Assembly: GCA_049841135.1 (NCBI GenBank)
Contig: JASGHK010000007.1
Location: forward strand, 372,001 to 436,000
Direction: 5' to 3'
Length of the DNA stretch: 64,000 nt
Source: JACRCT01 sp049841135
GTDB taxonomy: Bacteria; Myxococcota; Myxococcia; Myxococcales; UBA5297
Below, piece by piece: positions 38,201-46,139 of the stretch (position 1 is the first letter of the stretch; each line of letters opens with the position of its first letter). The notes below the pieces were generated by a model that did no database searches, had not been told where the DNA came from, and saw only the letters and a list, made by a program, of their open reading frames with translations. The position numbers and the translations under genes are program-made.

Positions 38201-38383
38201 GCCATTCCTCCCACTGGGGGTCCGGAACTGGGTACTTCCGTGAAGGCCCCGTCGGCGGATTTCGAGGGCGCCGATGGGCCCGAAGGGTGCTGCGACTGCG
38301 CGGTCAGGGCGGCTTGGTGCACGGCCTCCTTTGAACGAGAACCACCCGCTTGCTGCCTACAACTTACGACGTAGAACCGACGT

Positions 38384-39871
38384 CTAGTAGTAACTCTTCC
38401 GCTTGCTCGACGGCAGGATGCCCAGCATCTCGCGGTACTTGGCCACGGTGCGCCTTGCTATCTCGATGCCCTGGGCCTTGAGCAGCTCGACGATCTTCTG
38501 GTCCGAGTACGGGTTCTTGCCGTCCTCCTGGGCCACGATGGTCTTGATGTGGCTCTTGACCGCCTCGCTGGCGATCTCGTCGCCGCCGGTGCAGCCGATG
38601 GAGGAGTTGAAGAAGTACTTGAGCTCGTAGATGCCCTGCGGCGTGTGCACGTACTTGTTGGTCGTCACGCGCGAGACCGTCGACTCGTGCATGCCGATGT
38701 CCTCGGCCACGTCGCGCAGGATGAGCGGCTTGAGGTGCGCGATGCCCTTGTCGAAGAAGTCCCGCTGGAACTTCACGATCGACTCGGTGACCTTGTAGAT
38801 GGTCCGCTGCCGCTGGTGGATGGAGCGGATGAGCCAGACGGCCGAGCGCATCTTGTCCTGGATGAACTCCTTGGCCTTGCCGCTGTTCATCCCCATGCGC
38901 AGCGCGTTCCGGTAGGTCGAGCTGATGCGCAGCTTGGAGAGGCCGTCGTCGTTGAGGACGGTCATGTACTTGTCCCCGACCTTGTACACGTAGACGTCGG
39001 GGGTGATGTACTGCGGGTCGTCGCCGGTGAAGTTGCGGCCGGGCTTGGGCTCGAGGTTGGCGATGATCTTCATCGCCGCGATCACCTCGTCGAGCGTGAC
39101 GTGCAGCTCGCGGGCGATGGCCGGCAGGTTCTTGGCCTCCAGCAGCTTCAGGTGGCGCTTGATGATGGCGCCGACGATGCCCTCCTCGGCGCCCAGCTGC
39201 CGCGCCTGGATGAGCAGGCACTCCTGCAGGTCGCGGGCGCCGATGCCCACCGGGTCCAGGTGCTGGATGCGCTTGAGGATGGTCTCGGCGGTGTTGATGG
39301 AGACGCCGGCCTCCTGCGCCACGCGGATGAGCGGGTCGCCCTGGAACCCCTCGATCTTGAAGTAGCCGTCGTCGTTGAGGCTGCCGATGATCTGCAGGCC
39401 CACCCGCTCCTCCTCGGGGGTGATCTTGCCCATCCGCAGCTGCCAGACGAGGTGGTCGAAGAGGGTGGTGGCCCGGGTGAGGGTGGCCTCGTAGCTGGGC
39501 AGGTCCTCGACCGAGGAGTCCTTGTTGCTGGGGGCGGTGGTGCCCAGCGTCTGGTAGCTCTCGAGGTACTGCTCCCAGTCGATGTCGGTGCTCTTGTCCT
39601 CGCCCTTGACCTCTTCGGTCTTGGCGGCCTCGGGGGCCTCCTGGGTGGGCATCGTCTCGGCTTCGAGCGAGGCCTCGCCGGGCGCCTTCTCCTCGAGCTG
39701 GGCCTCCTGGCCCTCGACGTCCTCGAGGAGCGGGTTCTGCTCCATCTCCTCGCGGACGAGCTCGACCAGCTCCATGCGCGAGAGCTGCAGGAGCTTGATG
39801 GCCTGCTGCAGCTGGGGGGTCATCACCAGCTGCTGGGAGAGCTTCAGGTTCTGCTTGAGTTCAAGACTCAT
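38384..39871 (-). CDS. rpoN: RNA polymerase sigma-54 factor
   Basis: A 495-residue sigma-54. Region I is the Gln/Leu-rich N-terminus (LKQNLKLSQQLVMTPQLQQA) that contacts activators, region II is an acidic spacer (about 60-130), then the core-binding domain and the -12 contact helix (ESTVSRVTTNKYVHTPQG), and the C-terminal RpoN box reads ARRTVAKYRE at about 469-478, contacting the -24 element. The gene lies 27 bases downstream of lptB in the standard envelope order. Myxococcota use many sigma-54-dependent enhancer-binding proteins; none is encoded in this window. Confidence 0.97.
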   Translation of the reverse strand: MSLELKQNLKLSQQLVMTPQLQQAIKLLQLSRMELVELVREEMEQNPLLEDVEGQEAQLEEKAPGEASLEAETMPTQEAPEAAKTEEVKGEDKSTDIDWEQYLESYQTLGTTAPSNKDSSVEDLPSYEATLTRATTLFDHLVWQLRMGKITPEEERVGLQIIGSLNDDGYFKIEGFQGDPLIRVAQEAGVSINTAETILKRIQHLDPVGIGARDLQECLLIQARQLGAEEGIVGAIIKRHLKLLEAKNLPAIARELHVTLDEVIAAMKIIANLEPKPGRNFTGDDPQYITPDVYVYKVGDKYMTVLNDDGLSKLRISSTYRNALRMGMNSGKAKEFIQDKMRSAVWLIRSIHQRQRTIYKVTESIVKFQRDFFDKGIAHLKPLILRDVAEDIGMHESTVSRVTTNKYVHTPQGIYELKYFFNSSIGCTGGDEIASEAVKSHIKTIVAQEDGKNPYSDQKIVELLKAQGIEIARRTVAKYREMLGILPSSKRKSYY

Positions 39872-39898
39872 GGCCGCTCGAATCGCTCCTATCCTAGC

Positions 39899-40738
39899 CT
39901 ACTCCGTGCTGCCCGGCGCATGGCTCGCCGTATCGTTTTCGAGCCTGAAGCGCTCGCCCAAGTACACCTGCCGCGCCTTCGGGCTTCCGGCGATCTTCGC
40001 CGGCGTGCCTTCTTCGAGGATGCGCCCGTCCGCGATGACGTAGGCCCGGTCGCAGATGGACAGCGTGTCGCGCACGTTGTGATCGGTGATGAGGACTCCC
40101 AGGCCGCGGGCGCGCAGCGCGGCGATCTGCCGTTGGATCTCCTGGACCGCGATGGGGTCGATGCCGGCGAACGGCTCGTCGAAGAGGATGAAGGACGGGC
40201 TGCGGATGAGCGAGCGGGCGATCTCCGCGCGCCGCCGCTCGCCGCCGGAGAGCATCTCGCCCAGGCTGTCGGCGACGTGGTCGAGCCCGAACTCCGCGAG
40301 CAGCTCGCCCGCGACGCGCTCCCGGTCGGGGGCGGAGAGGGGCATCATCTCCAGCACCGCGAGGAAGTTGTCGCGCACGGTGAGCTTGCGGAAGATCGAC
40401 GCCTCCTGCGGCAGGTAGCCGACCCCGGCGCGGGCGCGCAGGTGCATCGGCAGGCGGGTGACGTCCTGGCCGTCGAGCCGCACGCAGCCGGCCCGCGGGG
40501 CGAGCAGGCCGACGACCATGTTGAAGGTGGTGGTCTTGCCGGCGCCGTTGGGCCCGAGCAGGCCGACGACCTCTCCGCGTGCGACCCGGAGCGAGACGCC
40601 GTCGACGACCCTGCGCTGGTGGCGGTTCCAGACCTGCCAGGCCGGTGCGGTCCGGTAGCTGCAGACCAGCCCCTCCGCCTCGAGCACCGAGCTCGAGGGG
40701 ACGGCAGGCCCCGTCGCGATCGCCCCCGCCGCCGTCAT
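39899..40738 (-). CDS. lptB: LPS export ABC transporter ATP-binding protein
   Basis: A 279-residue ATPase of the LptB2FG complex, which pulls lipopolysaccharide out of the inner membrane. Walker A GPNGAGKTTTFN at about 60, Q-loop VGYLPQEASIFR, signature LSGGERRRAEIARSL at about 160, Walker B FILFDEPFAGIDP and H-loop TDHNVRDTL are all present. The N-terminus has about 35 extra residues (a short insert WQVWNRHQRRVV) compared with typical LptB. Its start overlaps the lptA stop by four bases (ATGA), indicating coupling; rpoN follows. Confidence 0.95.
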   Translation of the reverse strand: MTAAGAIATGPAVPSSSVLEAEGLVCSYRTAPAWQVWNRHQRRVVDGVSLRVARGEVVGLLGPNGAGKTTTFNMVVGLLAPRAGCVRLDGQDVTRLPMHLRARAGVGYLPQEASIFRKLTVRDNFLAVLEMMPLSAPDRERVAGELLAEFGLDHVADSLGEMLSGGERRRAEIARSLIRSPSFILFDEPFAGIDPIAVQEIQRQIAALRARGLGVLITDHNVRDTLSICDRAYVIADGRILEEGTPAKIAGSPKARQVYLGERFRLENDTASHAPGSTE

Positions 40739-41364
40739 CGGGGTGGCTCCTTGATCGCGGTCCCGGCGTCCGGCGCGGGCCGGGCCTTGGGGGCGAGCGG
40801 GTCCTTGTCGGGCGGGGTGTCGATGACCATCGAGACGCGCTCGACCCGCAGCTTGTCGGCGGTGGTGTCGAAGAGGATCTTCTCGCCCTGCATGGTGCTC
40901 GTCCCTTCGCGGGCGCGGGGCGAGCCGGTCACCGTGAGCACGCCGGTGCCGTTGTCGAAGACCGCCACCTCGCCCCAGACCTCCCGCTCCGGGCGCTCGC
41001 CTTTGGCCACCTGGCGCATGTGGACGTCGCCGGTGCAGGTGAGCTTGTCCAGCCGCCGGTCGGCGCCGGTGCCGTCGAACTCGGCGAAGAGCTCCTTGCA
41101 GGTCACGGTCATGTCGTCGCGCACGGCGACCACGTGGCCCTTCCAGGTGGCGTGCTTCTGGTTGGGGAGCGCCTCGAGCGAGTCAGCGGTGACCTTCACC
41201 GGGCGATTCGGCGTCTGCTTGGGCGGACTCTTGTCGATCCGCTTGCGCGAAGCGGGTGCTGGCTTGGCGGACGGCCTACTCGTCGTCGCCGCCGCCGCCG
41301 CGTGCGAGGTGGCGGAGGCCGCGAGTATCCAGGCCAGAGCGAGCGTGCAGGTGAGCCCCTTCAT
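40735..41364 (-). CDS. lptA: LptA/OstA-like periplasmic LPS transport protein
   Basis: A 209-residue exported protein: signal peptide (1-23), a Lys/Pro-rich linker, then an OstA-like beta-jellyroll of about 120 residues (VKVTADSLEALPNQKHATWKGHVVAVRDDMTV gives the outline: a strand, then TCKELFAEFDG and LTCTGDVHMRQ). LptA forms the periplasmic bridge that carries lipopolysaccharide to the outer membrane. Both its start and stop overlap neighbours by four bases (with lptC upstream and lptB downstream), so the three are translationally coupled. The assignment rests on domain pattern plus context. Confidence 0.85.
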   Translation of the reverse strand: MKGLTCTLALAWILAASATSHAAAAATTSRPSAKPAPASRKRIDKSPPKQTPNRPVKVTADSLEALPNQKHATWKGHVVAVRDDMTVTCKELFAEFDGTGADRRLDKLTCTGDVHMRQVAKGERPEREVWGEVAVFDNGTGVLTVTGSPRAREGTSTMQGEKILFDTTADKLRVERVSMVIDTPPDKDPLAPKARPAPDAGTAIKEPPR

Positions 41365-41897
41365 CGAAGCCCTCCCACCGTCGTCTGCACCGGGCCGTGC
41401 AAGAGCAGCGATCCCGGGTTGGCGAGGTTGAGGACGAAGCCCGTCGCGGCGTGGATGCGATAGACCTCGTCCACGATGTCGACGGGCAAGGTGCCCGACG
41501 CGCGCTGCGCCTTGCCGTCGAGCGAAGCGGCCTCGGTGGCTCCGGCAGCGCCGGCGGTCTGGGCGATGCGCACCCCGCCCTTGGCGTCGGCGACGTGGCT
41601 GTAGAGGTTCCCGGTCGCCTCGCGCGCCGCCACTTCGACCTCGGGGCGGTCGAGAGCAGCCAGAAAGCGCAGGCGCACGGACTGGGCGGTGAGGTCGCCG
41701 TTCGAGCGGCGGAAGGTGGCCTGGGCTGCTCGCCCCACCGCTCGGAGCTCGTTGCCTCGGAAGAAGCGCAGTCCAACCCCTTCGAGCTGGATTTCGGGGT
41801 TGCTCTCCTCCTGCACGGGCGGCGGACGCACGTCGCACCCGGCGACCATGCTCGCGACCACGATGGGCCAACACCCCAATTTGACAGGAGAAATCAT
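41361..41897 (-). CDS. lptC: LptC-like LPS export protein, probable lipoprotein
   Basis: A 178-residue protein directly upstream of lptA and overlapping it by four bases. The N-terminus is a hydrophobic signal/anchor with a possible lipobox (VASMVAGC), the rest a beta-rich domain (GVGLRFFRGNELRAVGRAAQ, then VAAREATGNLYSHV) consistent with the LptC/OstA fold. LptC normally sits in the inner membrane and hands LPS from LptBFG to LptA. Sequence conservation in this family is low, so gene order carries much of the weight. The start ATG 41897 has only a weak ribosome binding site; the frame is open upstream into the end of the acyltransferase gene. Confidence 0.7.
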   Translation of the reverse strand: MISPVKLGCWPIVVASMVAGCDVRPPPVQEESNPEIQLEGVGLRFFRGNELRAVGRAAQATFRRSNGDLTAQSVRLRFLAALDRPEVEVAAREATGNLYSHVADAKGGVRIAQTAGAAGATEAASLDGKAQRASGTLPVDIVDEVYRIHAATGFVLNLANPGSLLLHGPVQTTVGGLR

Positions 41898-42010
41898 CCC
41901 AATCAAAAGCCGTGCCAAGGATAGCACGCGCCCAGGGGCAGGTAAAGCCGACGTCCCTGGCATAGCGGTTGCTTTTTGGGGCGCGCCCTCGAGAGGGGAG
42001 CGGTCTCGCC

Positions 42011-42919
42011 TCACGGCCGCGTCTTCCAGCGCTGGTGCGTCCACACCCAGGCGCGGGGATCGCGACGAATCGCCTCCTCGATCGACCGAGTCATCGCCTG
42101 GGTGAGCGCCAGGGCATCGGCATCCGCGTCGCCCGTGCGAGGCGGAGCGTCGATCTGGCGGACCTCGAAGCGGTGGCCGCCGTCTTCGCGGCGGAAGACG
42201 AAGCTCGCGAGCACGGCGGCACCGGTCTGGAGCGCGAGGTCGGCCGCCGCGCGCGGGGTGAAGGCTGGGCGACCGAAGAAGTCGACGAAGACGCCGCGGG
42301 CCTTGATGTCCTGATCGATGAGGAAGCCCACGAACTCGCCGGCCTTGAGCAACTCGCCGATGCGCTCGTAGAGGTTCTCTTCGCCGCGGAAGAGGACCCT
42401 GTACCCGCCGCTCTCGCGGACGCGGCGGATGAGCGCCGTCATCCGCGGGTCCGAAGACTCCTTGGCCACCGTCTGGCAGGGGTAGCCGAGCTTGCCGAAG
42501 CGGCGGGCGAGCAGCTCGAAGTTGCCGACGTGGCCGGTGATGAAGACGCAGCCCTTCTTGGCGGCGTGGATCTCGGCGAGCAGCCGGGCGTCCTCCTCCG
42601 GAAGCTCGACGTAGCGCTCGAGGACCGGGTCGATGCGCCGGTGCTGGCAGACCTCGGCGCCCAGCATGCCCAGGTGACGGAAGCAGTCGCGGGCCAGGGA
42701 CTCGCGCTCGGCCTCGGTCTTCTCGGGGAAGGCCACGGCGAGCGAGGCCAGCGCCTTGCGGCGCTCCTTGCCGGCGAGCGCGCAGGCGAGCCCGCCCAGC
42801 CAGGCCCCCAGGCGCTTGGCTGCTTCCAAGGGGAGCAGCGCGACGAGCCCGATGAGCGCGCGGAGGAGCCAGTAGCGGAGGAAGCGCTTGGCGAGCTTGA
42901 GCGGCCGCTTCTCAGCCAT
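42011..42919 (-). CDS. lpxL: Lipid A biosynthesis acyltransferase (LpxL/HtrB family)
   Basis: A 302-residue inner-membrane acyltransferase that adds a secondary acyl chain to Kdo-lipid A. It has an N-terminal membrane helix (YWLLRALIGLVALLPLEA), the HxxxxE-like catalytic motif in ITGHVGNFELL (His and Glu separated by four residues plus one) and the conserved FLIDQDIKARGVFVDFFGRPA block. Length is normal. It lies in the Kdo and lipid A gene block between kdsC and lptC; a 40-codon lipoprotein gene separates it from kdsC. The exact acyl donor cannot be inferred. Confidence 0.9.
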   Translation of the reverse strand: MAEKRPLKLAKRFLRYWLLRALIGLVALLPLEAAKRLGAWLGGLACALAGKERRKALASLAVAFPEKTEAERESLARDCFRHLGMLGAEVCQHRRIDPVLERYVELPEEDARLLAEIHAAKKGCVFITGHVGNFELLARRFGKLGYPCQTVAKESSDPRMTALIRRVRESGGYRVLFRGEENLYERIGELLKAGEFVGFLIDQDIKARGVFVDFFGRPAFTPRAAADLALQTGAAVLASFVFRREDGGHRFEVRQIDAPPRTGDADADALALTQAMTRSIEEAIRRDPRAWVWTHQRWKTRP

Positions 42920-42930
42920 GGCGCGGGAGC

Positions 42931-43053
42931 CTACCTCGCCTCGACGGAGATGAGCCCGGAGAAGCGCTGGGTGGTGGTGGTGGCAGGCTTCTGCGAGGGG
43001 CAGGCGCACAGCACGGCCGTGCATCCGACGACGAGCGCGGTGAACCGGCGCAA
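42931..43053 (-). CDS. Small lipoprotein, 40 residues
   Basis: A short gene between kdsC and lpxL that ordinary length cut-offs miss. It starts with TTG at 43053, with GGGGAG seven bases upstream, and encodes a Arg-Arg N-terminus, a hydrophobic core (FTALVVGCTAVL), a lipobox-like CAC and a short polar tail ending GLISVEAR. The stop lies 11 bases before the lpxL start. Tight packing in a conserved envelope operon and a good ribosome binding site argue that it is real; function unknown, possibly a helper of LPS assembly. Confidence 0.5.
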   Translation of the reverse strand: MRRFTALVVGCTAVLCACPSQKPATTTTQRFSGLISVEAR

Positions 43054-43056
43054 CCG

Positions 43057-43617
43057 TCAGCTCCCCAAGAGCGGCTTGGGCGGCAGCTGGCTCATCTGCG
43101 CCACGGCGTCGGCCCACTTGCCCTGGGCCTTGAGGATCACCTCGAGGACCTCCCGGACGGCGCCGCGCCCGCCGCTCGCCCGCGCGACGTAGTGGCAGCG
43201 CTCCTGGACCTCGCTCACCGCGTCGGCCGGGCAGGCCGCCAGCCGAACTTCGCTCATCGCCGGGAGGTCGTTGAGGTCGTCGCCGACGTAGCCGGTCCGC
43301 TCGACGGGCACCCTCGCCTGGGCCAGCAGCTGGGCCAGGCCGGCGCGCTTGTCGCGGTGGCCCTGCAGCACCGGAGCGATCCACAGCTCGGCGGCGCGCT
43401 TCTCGACGATGGCCGAGCGCCGGCCGGTGAGGATGGCGACCTGCAGCCCGGCCATGTGCGCCAGCACCAGCCCGTGGCCGTCCTTGACGTCGAAGCGCTT
43501 GAGCTGCTCGCCCTCGGCCCCGTAGTAGAGCCCGCCGTCGGTGAGCACGCCGTCGACGTCGAGCACCAGGAGCTGCAGGTCCTTGGCCCGCGCCTGGAGA
43601 TCCTCTGCCGGGGTCAT
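43057..43617 (-). CDS. kdsC: Kdo-8-phosphate phosphatase (HAD family)
   Basis: A 186-residue HAD-superfamily phosphatase that releases phosphate from KDO-8-P, the third step of Kdo synthesis. HAD motif I is LVLDVDGVLTDG (both Asp), motif II ILTGRRSAIV, motif III Lys in RDKRAGL and motif IV GYVGDDLNDLPAM. Without a cap domain it should form the family's tetramer. The start codon overlaps the kdsA stop by four bases (ATGA at 43614-43617). Confidence 0.93.
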   Translation of the reverse strand: MTPAEDLQARAKDLQLLVLDVDGVLTDGGLYYGAEGEQLKRFDVKDGHGLVLAHMAGLQVAILTGRRSAIVEKRAAELWIAPVLQGHRDKRAGLAQLLAQARVPVERTGYVGDDLNDLPAMSEVRLAACPADAVSEVQERCHYVARASGGRGAVREVLEVILKAQGKWADAVAQMSQLPPKPLLGS

Positions 43618-44429
43618 GCCAGCGCCTTTCGGATGGCCACGACTTCCTTCAGGAGCAGGTCGAGCTCCGCGAAGTCGAGCGAGTTGGGGCCGTCGCACAG
43701 CGCGCGGGAGGGGTCCTCGTGGACCTCGAGGAACAGCGCGTCGACGCCCGCCGCCACCGCCGCCCGCGCCAGCGGCCGCACGAACTCGCGCTGCCCGCCG
43801 GTCGAGTCGCCGGCGGCGCTGGGCAGCTGGACGCTGTGCGTCGCGTCGAAGCAGACCGGGGCGCCCAGGGAACGAAGGATGGGCAGCGAGCGCATGTCCA
43901 CCACGAGGTTGTTGTAGCCGAAGGAGGCGCCGCGCTCGGTGAGCAGCACGTCCTGGCAGCCGCTCTCCCGGAGCTTGCCCAGCGCGTGCCGCATGTCGCG
44001 CGGGGCGACGAACTGGCCCTTCTTCACGTTCACCGGCCGGCCGCTTCGGGCGCAGGCGACGAGCAGGTCGGTCTGGCGGCACAGGAAGGCGGGCACCTGG
44101 ACCACGTCGGCCACCGCGGCGACCTGCGGCACCTGGGCCGGCTCGTGGACGTCGACGAGCAGCGGAAGCCCGGTCTCCGCCTTGACCCGGGACAGGACGC
44201 GCAGCCCCTCGGCGATGCCGATGCCGCGGAAGCTCTTGAGCGAGGTGCGGTTGGCCTTGTCCACGCTGCACTTGAAGACCAGCGGCAGTCCGTGCTTCGC
44301 CGCCAGGGACTTCACCGCCCGGGCGGCGCGCAACGTGATCTCCTCGCCTTCGACCACGTCCGGGCCGCAGAGGAGCAGCAGGGGCTGGCCGTCTCCCACC
44401 TCGAAGCCTGCGATGCGCGCGTGGACCAT
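43614..44429 (-). CDS. kdsA: 3-deoxy-8-phosphooctulonate synthase
   Basis: A 271-residue enzyme that condenses phosphoenolpyruvate with arabinose-5-phosphate to Kdo-8-phosphate. Characteristic blocks: LLLLCGPDVVEGEE, LVFKCSVDKANRTS, KKGQFVAPRDM and FDATHSVQLPSAAG near the C-terminal third. The Cys in the LCGP region may belong to the metal-dependent class; I cannot decide this safely. Start ATG 44429 (MVHARIAG); an in-frame TTG lies three codons upstream. First gene of the minus-strand block running to hpf, divergent from the TPR protein gene with 76 bases between. Confidence 0.95.
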   Translation of the reverse strand: MVHARIAGFEVGDGQPLLLLCGPDVVEGEEITLRAARAVKSLAAKHGLPLVFKCSVDKANRTSLKSFRGIGIAEGLRVLSRVKAETGLPLLVDVHEPAQVPQVAAVADVVQVPAFLCRQTDLLVACARSGRPVNVKKGQFVAPRDMRHALGKLRESGCQDVLLTERGASFGYNNLVVDMRSLPILRSLGAPVCFDATHSVQLPSAAGDSTGGQREFVRPLARAAVAAGVDALFLEVHEDPSRALCDGPNSLDFAELDLLLKEVVAIRKALA

Positions 44430-44505
44430 GGCGCGCAAGCTTAAGGCCTGGACGGGAGTCGTGGTAGGTTGTGCGCCTCACTCGAGGGGGCGCGGGTCTT
44501 TCGTC

Positions 44506-44997
44506 ATGGTCTTTGGCTGGCTGTTCGGGGAACGCAAGAAGCAGGAGCCCAACGTCGACGTCGCCGCGCTCGTGGCGCAGGCCGACGAGGCGACCAACGC
44601 GCGCGACACGCACCGGGGCGAGGCCCTGTGCCGCGAGATCCTCAAGGTCGCCATGGACAACGCCGACGCCTGGAACATGCTGGGCGTCAACCTCATCCGC
44701 CGCGGCATCGGCGACGCCGACGTGCGCACCGAGGCGGTCATCGCCTGGATGCGCGCCCTGGCCCTGCGCCCCGGCGACTCGCGGGCCGGCGACCACCTGC
44801 GCGCCGAGATCCAGTTCCCCGACGAGCTGGTGTCGCGCCTGGTCTCGCGCCTCTCCGACGGCTCCCAAGCAGGCGACGACGCCGCGGCCGTGCTCGCGCA
44901 GATCGGCGAGAGGGCGCGCGCACCGCTGCAGGCGGCCACCCAGACCTCGGGCCCGGCGGCCGAGCGCGCCCGCTCCGTGCTCGCGAACCTCGGGTGA
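44506..44997 (+). CDS. TPR-like cytoplasmic protein
   Basis: A 163-residue soluble protein with an amphipathic N-terminus (MVFGWLFGERKKQEP) and about two tetratricopeptide-like helix pairs (THRGEALCREILKVAMDNADAWNML in outline, then AVIAWMRALALRPGDSRAG). The C-terminal 60 residues are Ala-rich helical. No catalytic motif. The next gene, the first Get3/ArsA-like ATPase, starts 190 bases on; those 190 bases hold nothing I recognise. Get3-type ATPases use helical partner proteins in other systems, so a link is possible but unproven. Confidence 0.6.
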   Translation: MVFGWLFGERKKQEPNVDVAALVAQADEATNARDTHRGEALCREILKVAMDNADAWNMLGVNLIRRGIGDADVRTEAVIAWMRALALRPGDSRAGDHLRAEIQFPDELVSRLVSRLSDGSQAGDDAAAVLAQIGERARAPLQAATQTSGPAAERARSVLANLG

Positions 44998-45186
44998 GCG
45001 ACACCCCGAGCTTGTCGAGGCAGCGCACCGGGCTCGCATCCCGAGCCTGGTGACGGCCAGCGCAACCGGTCACCGCAGCCGAAGCGCCGAAGGTCAGCCG
45101 AAAGGCTTCCTCCGCGATTCGGCCGGCGGTCTGCCTGCGCCAGCAGTTGACCTGCCCCCGTTGCAGCGCCACTCTCGGGCCAACCC

Positions 45187-46108
45187 ATGCTCGAGCTTCC
45201 TGACGAGGCGGACGGTGCTGGTGACTGGCAAGGGCGGGGTGGGCAAGACCACCTTCGCCGCGGCGCTGGCGCGGGTCGCCGCCGGCCAGGGCAAGCGCGT
45301 GCTCGTGGCCGAGGTCGCCAGCGAGGGCAACGTGCCCTCGCCGCTCGCCGAGGCGCTGGGGGCGCGGTCGAGCGGCGAGGAGCCGGTGGCCATCTCCCCC
45401 GGCATCCGCGCGGTGCAGCTCACCCCTTCCATGGGGCACCGGCGGTTCCTGCAGGACACCTTCCCGGTCAAGGCGCTCGCCGACGCGGCCATGCGCTCCA
45501 CCGCCATCCGGCGCTTCCTGCACGCGGCGCCGGCGTTCGGCGAGATGGGCGTGCTCTACCGCATGCTCGACCTGATGCGGCAGAAGCGCAGCAACGGCAC
45601 GTTCGAGCACGAGATCGCCGTCGTCGACCTGCCCGCGACCGGGCACGCGCTGGCCATCACCCAGCTGCCGGAGGTGATCCTCAAGATCATCCCCGGCGGC
45701 CCCATCGGCCGGGCGGTGCGCGAGGGGCTGAGCCTGCTCACCGATGCGCGCTTCACCGCGACGCTGGTGGTGACGCTGCCCGAGGGGCTGCCGGTCAGCG
45801 AGTCGCTGGAGCTGGTCGAGGGGCTGGGCAAGCACCAGGTGCCGCTCTCGGCGATGGTGGCCAACCGCGTCCCGTCCGACCCGTTCACCGCCGACGAGCG
45901 CGCCGAGCTCGACAGCCTCAACGCCGCGACCGGGCCGCTGTTGGGCGTCCGCGCGCTCGAGCGGCTCGACCGCGCCCGCGCTGCCCTCGAACGGCTCGAG
46001 CGGTCCTCGCCGCTGCCCGTCTACACCGTCCCCGAAGTGGCGGAGCGGGGCCCCGCGCTGTCCGAGCGCCTTGCGCGCCACCTGGTGGAGGCCTACAAGG
46101 GGCCTTGA
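45187..46108 (+). CDS. Get3/ArsA-like ATPase, first of a pair (one frameshift)
   Basis: About 306 residues after removal of one base at 45193-45199 (CTCGAGCTTCCTG, expected CTCGAGCTCCTG), which joins the ATG at 45187 to the main frame and yields MLELLTRRTVLVTGKGGVGK. The deviant Walker A GKGGVGKTT keeps the signature Lys (residue about 15), which acts across the dimer interface in Get3 and ArsA. Later blocks: VVDLPATGHAL (switch II-like), VVTLPEGLPVSESLELV and MVANRVPSDPF. The C-terminal half is less like ArsA and lacks an obvious tail-anchor groove motif. The paralogue follows 31 bases downstream. Confidence 0.75.
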
Positions 46109-46139
46109 GCCTTGTCGAGACCGCGCCGAGGGACGCGCC

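Noticed and set aside
44998..45186. A fourth small gene between the TPR protein and the first ATPase
   Set aside because: The gap has open frames only because it is GC-rich; none has a start with a ribosome binding site or a plausible protein.
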